DNA of 14,890 bases from Gemmatimonadales bacterium UBA4456 (GTDB lineage: Bacteria; Gemmatimonadota; Gemmatimonadetes; Longimicrobiales; Gaopeijiaceae), in assembly GCA_002390225.1 (NCBI GenBank), contig DGOW01000048.1:8252-23141 (forward strand), given 5' to 3'. A model generated the notes under the pieces. The model was not told the origin of the DNA, did not search any database, and saw nothing but the letters and a program-made list of their open reading frames with translations. The number at the start of each line of letters is the position of its first letter. The stretch's first letter is position 1. The position numbers were made by a program, and so were the translations under genes. Positions 6,554-13,391 of the stretch are shown here, piece after piece.

Positions 6554-6653
6554 GACTAACAAGGAATTGCGTCCGCGTATAGGTTTTGGGCCAGCGAACT
6601 AGCGTTCGCTGGCAAACTCGAAGCTGCGGCAGTAGAAATCCGAGACGTCAGGC
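6554..6653 (+). repeat. Candidate attC site (d) with perfect apical hairpin
   Basis: The left end is GACTAACAAGGAATTG (R''-like, one mismatch to RYYYAAC) and the right end is AAATCCGAGACGTCAGGC. The centre holds a perfect 9-bp hairpin: CCAGCGAAC (6591-6599), loop TAGC, GTTCGCTGG (6604-6612). The outer arms pair imperfectly (GGA-TT with AA-TCC, CCGC with GCGG). The right core is GTCAGGC, one base from the classic GTTAGGC. Confidence 0.55.
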
Positions 6654-6740
6654 GTTCAGAAACAGCGAGTCGTCACCCATGCGCTTGGCGCGTGGCTTGA
6701 AATGTTATGGCATGGGTGGTCCCAGGGCCAAGGAGAGCAG

Positions 6741-7463
6741 GTGGGCGAATCAGGGGACGGTCGATACAGCACTGAGGAGCTTCAACTCATAGTGGAGCGA
6801 GCGGCCGCCCTGCAGCATCAGAGTGATGCCATCGGCTCCCCCGTCCAACGTGACCCGAACTGGCTTCCCACTGACGAGGGTATGACTCTTCAGTCCGTTA
6901 AGGAGATCGCGGCTGAAGTTGGCCTCGAACCACAGTTCGTTGAGGACGCAGTGCGCGCTCTTCGACACGAGACGCGGCACGCGAGTTCGCGCTCCTCGAT
7001 CCTCGGCTCGCCCATCCGATACGCTACGAGCGCGACATTCTCTGGGCGAGCTACAGACGCAGTCCGATCCGAACTCATCGACTTGTTGCGACACGATTCA
7101 GGACATGAGGGCGAGGTCCACGAGGTCCTGAATGCGGTCGAGTACTCGACGGTCGGCCGTGTGACGAAGACCACGGTCTCGATAGGTGCCAGCGACGCTG
7201 CGACCGAGGTCCAAGTTCGGGTGGATGCGTCGGGCCTCGCGGCCCTCACAGGCTTGGGAGCAATCGGAGGCGGCCTACTGTCTGGAATCGCCATGCTAGC
7301 GGTGGCGGACCCGGCTACGGCATTTGGCACGGTATCGATTCTCGCCGCAGGAGGGGCCCTCGGCCTGGGGGCAGCCCGGGCAGCGTGGAGCAGAATCGGT
7401 CGGTCGCTTCAAGCTCGGGGTGAGGGGCTTCGAGATGAAGTCGGTCGAAGCCTGTTGCGTTGA
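6741..7463 (+). CDS. Two-helix membrane protein, cassette-borne, unknown function
   Basis: I choose GTG 6741 (240 residues) because AGGAG at 6731-6735 sits five bases upstream; the in-frame ATG 6702 has no such site. Residues ~8-75 are helical and acidic (YSTEELQLIVERAAALQ, then MTLQSVKEIAAEVGLEPQ and FVEDAVRAL), resembling N-terminal regulatory helices seen in hypothetical proteins I associate with Gemmatimonadota. Residues ~105-165 form an alpha-beta region ending in a T/V-rich strand. Residues ~166-188 and ~194-216 are two transmembrane helices rich in Gly and Ala, followed by a basic amphipathic tail (WSRIGRSLQARGEGLRDEVG). Residues ~105-216 correspond to the truncated protein at the left edge. 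The gene ends two bases before attC (e), a spacing typical of integron cassettes. Function unknown. Confidence 0.75.
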   Translation: MGESGDGRYSTEELQLIVERAAALQHQSDAIGSPVQRDPNWLPTDEGMTLQSVKEIAAEVGLEPQFVEDAVRALRHETRHASSRSSILGSPIRYATSATFSGRATDAVRSELIDLLRHDSGHEGEVHEVLNAVEYSTVGRVTKTTVSIGASDAATEVQVRVDASGLAALTGLGAIGGGLLSGIAMLAVADPATAFGTVSILAAGGALGLGAARAAWSRIGRSLQARGEGLRDEVGRSLLR

Positions 7464-7465
7464 CC

Positions 7466-7545
7466 GCCTAACCAGCGATTGCTGCTGCCACGAGATACCT
7501 GAGTGGGCGGACGCGCCACTCGCCTTCAGCTCGCGGACGTTGCTA
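7466..7545 (+). repeat. Candidate attC site (e)
   Basis: The left end GCCTAACCAGCGATTG (from 7466) has a perfect RYYYAAC box (GCCTAAC). An internal hairpin pairs GAGTGG (7501-7506) with CCACTC (7516-7521), and CTG upstream can pair with CAG at 7527-7529. The right end GCGGACGTTGCTA keeps CGTT but not the RRRY part. It begins two bases after the stop of the 6741-7463 gene. The right arm is the least conserved of the five, perhaps because it borders the transposase debris. Confidence 0.5.
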
Positions 7546-7546
7546 G

Positions 7547-7690
7547 CGTCCAGCGGACGGCCGGCCGGAGTGCGCGGCCAAGCCGGTGAGCCGATGGCTA
7601 GCCAGGGTCGGCGTACAGACGCTCTTCATCGCACCGGGCAGCCTGTGGGAGAACGGTTACAACGAGAGCTTCAACGGCAAGCTCAGAACG
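7547..7690 (+). pseudogene. IS3-type transposase (OrfB) fragment
   Basis: In one plus-strand frame the translation reads ADGRPECAAKPVSRWLARVG, VQTLFIAPGSLWENGYNESF and NGKLR. This matches the end of the DDE integrase core of IS3-family OrfB proteins: a decayed D-N-G-P-E-F motif, the helix before the last strand, and the motif W-E-N-G-Y-x-E-S-F-N-G-K-L-R carrying the third catalytic acidic residue. The similarity stops after KLR, and a TAG lies just upstream at 7544-7546, so only about 45 codons survive. No inverted repeats are evident. It directly abuts attC (e) and ends close to the convergent peptidase gene. Confidence 0.75.
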
Positions 7691-7721
7691 GATCGGATGG
7701 CGCGGCAATGCGGTCGCTCTG

Positions 7722-8690
7722 CTACCCGCCGGCCTCGACCAATCGGTTGTATTCTAAGATCTCGGGCCGGTACTCGAAGTGGATATTGTCGAAGCGTGCC
7801 CACTTCCCACCCCACAGGAAGCCGTGGCGCTCGAAGATCTCCACGACGACATCAGGGGGACTCCATCTCTGCTCGAGCGGGGTGCGGTGCCACCCATTGC
7901 GATTCCATGCACGGGTCCACCGCCAGTAGACCTGTAGACCGTCATACGTGGTGGGTACCAAGTCGACGGCGAGACCCCACGCGTGTTGACTCCGGGTGCC
8001 TGTGCCTGCGATCCCCCGGTCGATGAACGAGTAGGCGATATCGACGTCCTCGATCCATGACGCCACGGCGGCGTCTGTTGTGGCCAGGGAGAGAACGTCT
8101 TGTTCGACCTCGTGAAGTGCCTGAACTGCCAAGTCGTTCAGGAACATACGGCGATCGAGGAAGGTGGTTGAGCTAGCCTGTCTCCGGATCTGGGCCTCGC
8201 CCCGACCCCAAAGTGCCTCCTGAACATCGGGGCAAAATCTGACAGGCCCACCAGAAGGCAGGACCGGCTCACTGAGTGGCGCCAGCGAATACCGGTAAAA
8301 GATCGAATCACATCGGTCGTGGCGGTCCAGGCGGTCTTCGGCCAGCATGCGGCCGTCCTGGAAGTGGATTGCCTCGCCCGCGAGCAGGAAGACGAGGTCG
8401 TCGTCGCGGTACATCACAGAATCGATGAACGGGCCGTACGTACCGACAAAAGCCTGGACCCTGGCGTCCGCGAGTAGTGCAGAATGCCTCGCTCCCACCT
8501 CCGACACGAGGTTCTCACCGGCCGCGGGGTCGAGCGTCGGAGCCTCACTCGTCACCGCCGCCATCACCACAGATTCGAGGTCTGGGTCCGAATCCTCGGC
8601 AAGGGTATCCGTCCATGGGCCTGACGTACCAATGAACCCGAAGGCGAGCACGCCCGGGATTCGAATCCACCATCGTGGTGTCAGGTTCAT
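7722..8690 (-). CDS. Exported M15-type peptidoglycan peptidase
   Basis: A 322-residue protein with a clear start: AGGAG lies four bases before ATG 8690. The N terminus (residues 1-31, RWWIRIPGVLAFGFIGTSG) is a signal peptide or membrane anchor. The C-terminal third contains the M15/VanY-like zinc site: SQHAWGLAVDLVP with His236 and Asp243, and FDNIHFEYRP with His304, preceded by Asp301 at the position of the general base of the D-x-x-H subgroup. Enzymes of this fold cleave D-Ala-D-Ala, L-Ala-D-Glu or related bonds in wall peptides. Residues ~35-190 are not recognisable; they contain an LLAGEAIHFQDGRML segment and C127 and C153, which could form a disulfide in the periplasm. The protein is much longer than minimal M15 domains (about 150-200), so the N-terminal part is likely a separate domain. 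Confidence 0.8.
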   Translation of the reverse strand: MNLTPRWWIRIPGVLAFGFIGTSGPWTDTLAEDSDPDLESVVMAAVTSEAPTLDPAAGENLVSEVGARHSALLADARVQAFVGTYGPFIDSVMYRDDDLVFLLAGEAIHFQDGRMLAEDRLDRHDRCDSIFYRYSLAPLSEPVLPSGGPVRFCPDVQEALWGRGEAQIRRQASSTTFLDRRMFLNDLAVQALHEVEQDVLSLATTDAAVASWIEDVDIAYSFIDRGIAGTGTRSQHAWGLAVDLVPTTYDGLQVYWRWTRAWNRNGWHRTPLEQRWSPPDVVVEIFERHGFLWGGKWARFDNIHFEYRPEILEYNRLVEAGG

Positions 8691-8843
8691 GAGGCTCCTT
8701 TCTTGGCGGGGCCGGACACACTCGGCTGCTCACCCGTTTGGCGCAAGCGAGATCAAGGTCTGACTTCATGTGCGACCCTGTTCATCCACCCGGGTCTTCA
8801 CCCGTCTACTGTCGCATGGAGACGAAGCGCGTCGGAGCAGGCG

Positions 8844-10577
8844 CTACGAAGAGGGGCGTCGTTTAGGGCGCTTTCCACCCTGACGGCCCCGGTCGAACCG
8901 GACTCGGACACGCTTTCCTTTTAGCTTCCCGTCTCGCAGGGAGTACATGACGTGCTCGGCCACTTCGTCCGAGATCTCCACGATGCTGAACTTCTGGGAG
9001 ATCTGAATCGAACCGATCTGGTTGCCGCGGACACCGGCCTCTCCGGTGATCGCACCGACGAGATCCTTGGGTCGAACCGAATCGGAACGCCCGGCACCGA
9101 TATAGATGCGTTGCACGTTAGCGAGCCGCGTCTTGCCACGACGCCCTTCTGACGGAGCGTGGGCGCCATCAGTATGAGGCTTCTTACCCTTCGATGTCTT
9201 GCCGGAAGAGCGCCCTCTAAAGGGCTGCTCGATAGGGATCTCTTCCTCTTCCCCTTCGACGACAGTCACGGTCGCCGCGTGGCCCATCTTCACTGCACCA
9301 AGGGCGATGTCGAAGAGGTCGAACTCGTCAGACAACGACTCGACCACGACCCGGAACCGATCCAGGTCACCCTCGAGAATCGACTCGCGAACCGAGGCTC
9401 GGGTCAGCTCCAGACGTCGCGCCCGAAGATCCGCGACGGTGGGCAGTGAGGCCACGTCGATCTTCTGCTTTGTGAGCCGCTCGATATTACGCAGCTGCGC
9501 ATGTTCGCGAGGTTCGGCAAGGGTGATCGCGATACCCTCCCGGCCAGCCCGTCCCACACGCCCGATACGGTGCACATACGCCTTCGGGGCAGAGGGTACG
9601 TCGTAGTTGATGACGTGGGTGAGGTGCGCAATGTCGAGCCCGCGTGCGGCCACGTCGGTAGCAACGAGCAGGTCCACGGAGTTGCTGCGGACCTTCTTCA
9701 TCACCCGCTCGCGCTCATCCTGTGACATGCCACCGTGCATGGCCTCCGCCCGGTAGCCTCGACCGGCGAGCGCTTCGCCAAGCTCGTCGACATCGTTCCT
9801 GGTCCGACAGAACACGAGGGCGGCGTCGGGGACTTCAAGGTCCAGGATTCTGCCGAGCGCGGCGAGCTTGTGCGGGCGTCGAACCAGGTACGCCGTCTGT
9901 CGCACCAAAGGGATCTCGCCCTCTGGGCCTCCGGCGATCCGGACTTCAACCGGATCCTTGAGGTGCTTCTTAGCGATCGTCGCTATACGCGACGCGAGCG
10001 TAGCGGAGAAGAGCAGCGTTTGCCGGGATGACGGCACCTCGTCCATGATGGCGTCAAGATCCTCGGCGAACCCCATATCGAGCATCTCATCGGCCTCGTC
10101 GAGCACCAGGACCTCGAGATTGCCGAGGTACAGAGTGCCGCGCCGGATGTGATCGAGCGCCCGGCCGGGCGTGGCGACGACCACGTCTACGCCTCGCTTC
10201 AGCACCTTGAGCTGCTGGCTGAATGACTGCCCGCCGTAAATGGGCAGGACCGTGACGCCCATGCTCATTCCGTACCGGTGCACCGCCCGGGCGACCTGCA
10301 CGGCAAGCTCCCGAGTCGGGACCAGAATCAGGGCTGCGGGAACAGGGCTTCCTGTCTGGATTCGCTCTAGAATCGGAAGGGCGAACGCGGCGGTTTTCCC
10401 GGTACCGGTGGCGGCCAGGCCGAGGAGATCCCGGCCTTCCAGCAGAAGGGGGATTGCCTCACGCTGGATCGGCGTGGGCTCTTCGTACCCGAGCGAGTCG
10501 AGCGCCTTCAGGAGCTTCGGTCCAAGACCGAGTTCGCCGAATGCGCGGTTCGCCGCGGAGGATGTTGTAGGTGACAT
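8844..10577 (-). CDS. DEAD-box ATP-dependent RNA helicase with DbpA-type RNA-binding domain
   Basis: From ATG 10577 the product is 577 residues. The frame is open further upstream to 10781, but the extra 68 residues are low-complexity and the Q-motif region starts normally after this ATG; no good Shine-Dalgarno site marks it. Motifs in order: Q motif (FGELGLG...PTPIQ), motif I AATGTGKT (55-62), PTREL, TPGR, DEAD (160-163), SAT (191-193), VFCRTR, ATDVAARGLD, and motif VI HRIGRVGRAG, with Val where most family members have Thr. Residues ~440-485 are a basic, low-complexity linker. Residues ~488-560 match the DbpA RNA-binding domain (IYIGAGRSDSVRPKDLVGAI, then IGSIQISQKFSIVEI), followed by a Lys/Arg-rich tail. 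This layout is that of DeaD/CsdA-like helicases used in ribosome assembly and cold adaptation. Confidence 0.93.
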   Translation of the reverse strand: MSPTTSSAANRAFGELGLGPKLLKALDSLGYEEPTPIQREAIPLLLEGRDLLGLAATGTGKTAAFALPILERIQTGSPVPAALILVPTRELAVQVARAVHRYGMSMGVTVLPIYGGQSFSQQLKVLKRGVDVVVATPGRALDHIRRGTLYLGNLEVLVLDEADEMLDMGFAEDLDAIMDEVPSSRQTLLFSATLASRIATIAKKHLKDPVEVRIAGGPEGEIPLVRQTAYLVRRPHKLAALGRILDLEVPDAALVFCRTRNDVDELGEALAGRGYRAEAMHGGMSQDERERVMKKVRSNSVDLLVATDVAARGLDIAHLTHVINYDVPSAPKAYVHRIGRVGRAGREGIAITLAEPREHAQLRNIERLTKQKIDVASLPTVADLRARRLELTRASVRESILEGDLDRFRVVVESLSDEFDLFDIALGAVKMGHAATVTVVEGEEEEIPIEQPFRGRSSGKTSKGKKPHTDGAHAPSEGRRGKTRLANVQRIYIGAGRSDSVRPKDLVGAITGEAGVRGNQIGSIQISQKFSIVEISDEVAEHVMYSLRDGKLKGKRVRVRFDRGRQGGKRPKRRPSS

Positions 10578-10923
10578 GTCGATAAGGTAGCTACGACAGG
10601 CCTGATCACTCTGGGTTGTCCGTGGGGCCTCGCTCGAGGATGATGCGGGAGCGCGAACAGCCCCCGCGCTGGCAGGGCTGTTACGGATGACTTCGATGCA
10701 ATTGAGATCTTTACGCACGACTCGTGATCGCATCGGGTTGGCCGCCGTGCTGCTGACGCTGCCAACCCAGGCACGCGCCAAGGATTATGATTCTGCTTGT
10801 CAGACCAAGCGGAGACCTTTTAGTCTGGTCTCAGCCTCATGGTGCCCATCGGCACGGTTTACCCGCATTACCCGATGCCTCGGCTGCCTGGCGGCCTGTG
10901 CATCGCGTTCAGGAGAAATGGGA
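10578..10923. other. Divergent intergenic region with a GAGACC/GGTCTC hairpin
   Basis: These 346 bases separate the helicase gene and the cytochrome gene, which point away from each other, so both promoters should lie here; I cannot place either with confidence. GAGACC (10812-10817) and GGTCTC (10827-10832) form a 6-bp hairpin with a nine-base loop and lie about 90 bases before the cytochrome start, where they could form leader RNA structure. Both flanking frames happen to be open into this region without recognisable protein similarity. Confidence 0.4.
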
Positions 10924-12327
10924 ATGCTCGCTTCCACGATTCGCCTTAGGATCACCGACTTGCTTGCAGTGCCGCTGGTGATGGCTGCGCTGGCTCTGCC
11001 TGCCCCCACCGCAGCCCAGGAAGGTGGCGAGCCTGACGATGTGACCTACAGTCGTGACATTGCCCCAATCCTGCAGCGCAGCTGCGTGAACTGCCATCGC
11101 GCCAGCGGTGTGGCCCCGATGTCGCTCGAGCGGTACGAGGATGCCCGGCGCTACGCTCGACGGATCGCTCAACGTACGGCCATTCGTTACCGCATGGGCA
11201 CGATGCCTCCGTGGTATGCTGAGAAGGACATCGGTATCCAGCACTACAAGAACGACCCGTCGCTCAACGACGATGAGATCGCGATGATCGGTCAGTGGGT
11301 AGCCGAGGGCGCCCCTGAGGGGGATCCCGAGGACCTGCCGCCGGCGCTCGAGTTCGATGATTCAGGTGCCTGGACCCTGGGCGAACCGGACGTCGTCGTG
11401 ACCACTGACGAGTTCCTGGTGAAGGATGGTGAGCCGGATTGGTGGGGTGACATCTCGCCGGTTCTGATCCCGATCGAAGAGGATCGCTATGTGAAGTCGG
11501 TTGAGATCCGAGAGATCAATGACGTACCCAGCGAGGGGACAGGTCGCGAGACGGTCGGTGGCCGCTTCGTCATTCACCACATGGTTTGGGGTACGCGCAC
11601 CGAGGACGGTCAGGGCGTCCGCCAGACCTGGCCCGTGCACGAGGTCGGGCGTAACGGTGACGTGTTTGATGCGGAGGCAGGGCGTCTGCTGACGCCGGGG
11701 TCGTACATCGTGTCCGAATCGACGCACCTGCACTCCAACGGCCGCGACACGAAGGCTCGCCTCGAGTTCGGTTTCACGTTCCACCCCGAGGGCTACGAGC
11801 CGAAGTACCGCGAGTCGATCCTCGGGCTCGGCAACGGCTCGGACATCGACATCCGGGCCGGGGAGAAAGACCAGGAACTCCATGCCTACACGGTGCTGCA
11901 GACACCGACCAAGGTCGTGTCATTCGAGCCCCACCTGCATGCTCCGGGCGACCGGATGTGCCTAGAAGCCATCTGGGGCTTCAACGTCGAGACACTTTCC
12001 TGCGTCGGGTACGATCACAACTGGGTGCGGACGTACCAGTTCGAGGACGACCATCAGCCCCTGTTGCCGGCTGGCACCGTCCTCCACATCACCGGCTATA
12101 TGAACAACACCGAGGAGAACTTCAACGTCCCGGACACGCGGAACTGGCAGGGGTCAGGGAACCGCTCGGTGGCGAATATGTTCATCGACCTCGGCATGCG
12201 GCTCTCGATGACGCAGGAACAATTCGAGGAGGAGATGGCGATCCGCCGTGAACGTCTGGACCTTGGACCGAACGACCATGTGATCGGCTGTCCGCTCTGC
12301 CTCGTCATTCCGGAAGGTGGTCGATGA
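10924..12327 (+). CDS. Exported cytochrome c fused to PHM-like copper monooxygenase domain
   Basis: ATG 10924 lies eight bases after AGGAG (10911-10915); ATG 10918 is the alternative. The 467-residue product has a signal peptide ending ALPAPTAAQ (residue 32). Residues ~40-130 are a class I-like cytochrome c domain with the heme motif CVNCH (54-58) and Met91/Met94 (YRMGTMPPW) as possible distal ligands. Residues ~150-455 resemble the two-copper peptidylglycine hydroxylating monooxygenase fold: FVIHHMVW (His218, His219) and STHLHSNG (His268/His270) for one copper, EPHLHAPGDRM (His337, His339) and perhaps Met419 for the other. The C terminus carries CPLC (456-459). The substrate is unknown; a periplasmic C-H oxygenase fed by the heme domain is an inference. 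It overlaps the next gene by four bases (ATGA), which indicates translational coupling. Confidence 0.82.
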   Translation: MLASTIRLRITDLLAVPLVMAALALPAPTAAQEGGEPDDVTYSRDIAPILQRSCVNCHRASGVAPMSLERYEDARRYARRIAQRTAIRYRMGTMPPWYAEKDIGIQHYKNDPSLNDDEIAMIGQWVAEGAPEGDPEDLPPALEFDDSGAWTLGEPDVVVTTDEFLVKDGEPDWWGDISPVLIPIEEDRYVKSVEIREINDVPSEGTGRETVGGRFVIHHMVWGTRTEDGQGVRQTWPVHEVGRNGDVFDAEAGRLLTPGSYIVSESTHLHSNGRDTKARLEFGFTFHPEGYEPKYRESILGLGNGSDIDIRAGEKDQELHAYTVLQTPTKVVSFEPHLHAPGDRMCLEAIWGFNVETLSCVGYDHNWVRTYQFEDDHQPLLPAGTVLHITGYMNNTEENFNVPDTRNWQGSGNRSVANMFIDLGMRLSMTQEQFEEEMAIRRERLDLGPNDHVIGCPLCLVIPEGGR

Positions 12328-13313
12328 TTCGACGCCCTCGAATGGCTGCGGCTGGGCTCGCGGTTGGTCTGCTGGCGGCGACCGTGCTCGGTCGGCCGGA
12401 GCGAGTCGAGGCCCAGCTGGCGTATCAGACGGGGCAGAACGTTTCGCCCGCATACGAAGGCTGGATTGCGAACGACGATGGTTCGAGAACGATGGTCTTT
12501 GGCTACATGAACCGAAACTGGTCGGAGGAACTGGACGTCGCGGTGGGTGACGAGAATTTCTTTTCACCGGGCCCCGCGGATCGTGGCCAGCCAACCCACT
12601 TCAGACCGCGGCGAAACCGCTTCGTCTTCATGGTCACCGTGCCTGCTGACTTCGATGAAGAGCTGGTATGGACGCTCACGACGCAGGGGCAGACGGAGCA
12701 CGCGTACGGCTCCTTCGGGATCGACCAGGTGCTCGACAACATCGTGATCGCGTCGGAGACCGGAGCGTTGGGTGTCGGCGCGAGTAATGCCGCGATCCGG
12801 GCGAATCAGACCCCGATGATCACGGTCGACGGGGGAGACGAGTACAGCGTTCGGGTAGGGCAGCCGGTCGAGCTCGCTGTTCGGATGGAGGACGATGGTC
12901 TGGCGGCGGCGTATGAGAATTGGAGTGCCCGCCAGCAAGCTGCCGCAGCCCGTGCAGCCGATCGTGAGGCCCCCCCGGCGCTGAGTCGAGGGCAGCTGCG
13001 CCCGCCGACTCGGATTACGGTCCAGAAGATCGTGTGGCATCACGTTGCCTGGTTTCTGTACCGGAGCGAGGGTGAGGGGACACCGACGTTCGATCCGCCT
13101 CAGGTTAAGACGTGGGAGGACACCCGTACGGGTTCGAATTCTCCTTGGGCACCTCTTTGGCCGCGTTCACCCATTCCGGAGGACGGGATCTGGCGAGCGA
13201 CGGTGACGTTCGACCAGCCCGGGACGTACATCCTTCGGGCGCGCGCCGACGACGGTGCGTTGTACTTCGACGAGGACGTGACGATTGTCGTCTCGGCGAT
13301 TGCTTCTCAGTAG
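12324..13313 (+). CDS. Exported partner of the cytochrome/copper protein, unknown function
   Basis: A 329-residue protein whose ATG 12324 overlaps the upstream stop as ATGA. A signal peptide ends near VEAQ (residue 31). The N-terminal domain (SPAYEGWIANDDGSRTMVFG, YMNRNW, NRFVFMVTVPADFDEELVWT) and the C-terminal domain (TWEDTRTGSNSPWAPLWP, then VTFDQPGTYILRARADDGAL) look like beta-sandwich folds; the last one is of the immunoglobulin or cupredoxin-accessory type. An alanine/arginine-rich helix lies between (WSARQQAAAARAADREAPP). A lone HH (VWHHVAWF) near residue 238 could bind metal but the context is unlike cupredoxins. I recognise the layout only as an uncharacterised exported protein placed next to multi-domain cytochrome/PHM-like genes. 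Overlapping start and stop suggest 1:1 production and probably a complex. Confidence 0.72.
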   Translation: MIRRPRMAAAGLAVGLLAATVLGRPERVEAQLAYQTGQNVSPAYEGWIANDDGSRTMVFGYMNRNWSEELDVAVGDENFFSPGPADRGQPTHFRPRRNRFVFMVTVPADFDEELVWTLTTQGQTEHAYGSFGIDQVLDNIVIASETGALGVGASNAAIRANQTPMITVDGGDEYSVRVGQPVELAVRMEDDGLAAAYENWSARQQAAAARAADREAPPALSRGQLRPPTRITVQKIVWHHVAWFLYRSEGEGTPTFDPPQVKTWEDTRTGSNSPWAPLWPRSPIPEDGIWRATVTFDQPGTYILRARADDGALYFDEDVTIVVSAIASQ

Positions 13314-13391
13314 AGGGTTGTGGTAGCCACGGGGGATGGTTTCATGCGCTGCATGAGGAGATGTCCGGGTTCTCGCGGCACTGAAGGGTGC

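Noticed and set aside
2231..7545. CRISPR array
   Set aside because: The repeats are 80-108 bases, palindromic, diverged and separated by whole genes rather than short spacers.
8791..8804. CGGGT-CTTC-ACCCG hairpin between the helicase and peptidase genes
   Set aside because: A short stem with no T-run on either side; could occur by chance at this G+C content.
10578..10781. 68-codon N-terminal extension of the DEAD-box helicase
   Set aside because: It is open but low-complexity, has no family similarity and lies in the divergent intergenic region; the Q-motif region starts normally after ATG 10577.
10687..10923. 79-codon upstream extension of the cytochrome/copper protein
   Set aside because: It would bury the signal peptide; AGGAG at 10911-10915 supports ATG 10924 (or 10918).
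10787..10981. 64-codon small ORF starting behind AAGGA
   Set aside because: It overlaps the well-supported start of the cytochrome gene and has no similarity.
13343..13355. CATGC-GCT-GCATG hairpin between convergent genes as terminator
   Set aside because: Five base pairs and no T-run; too weak to support.
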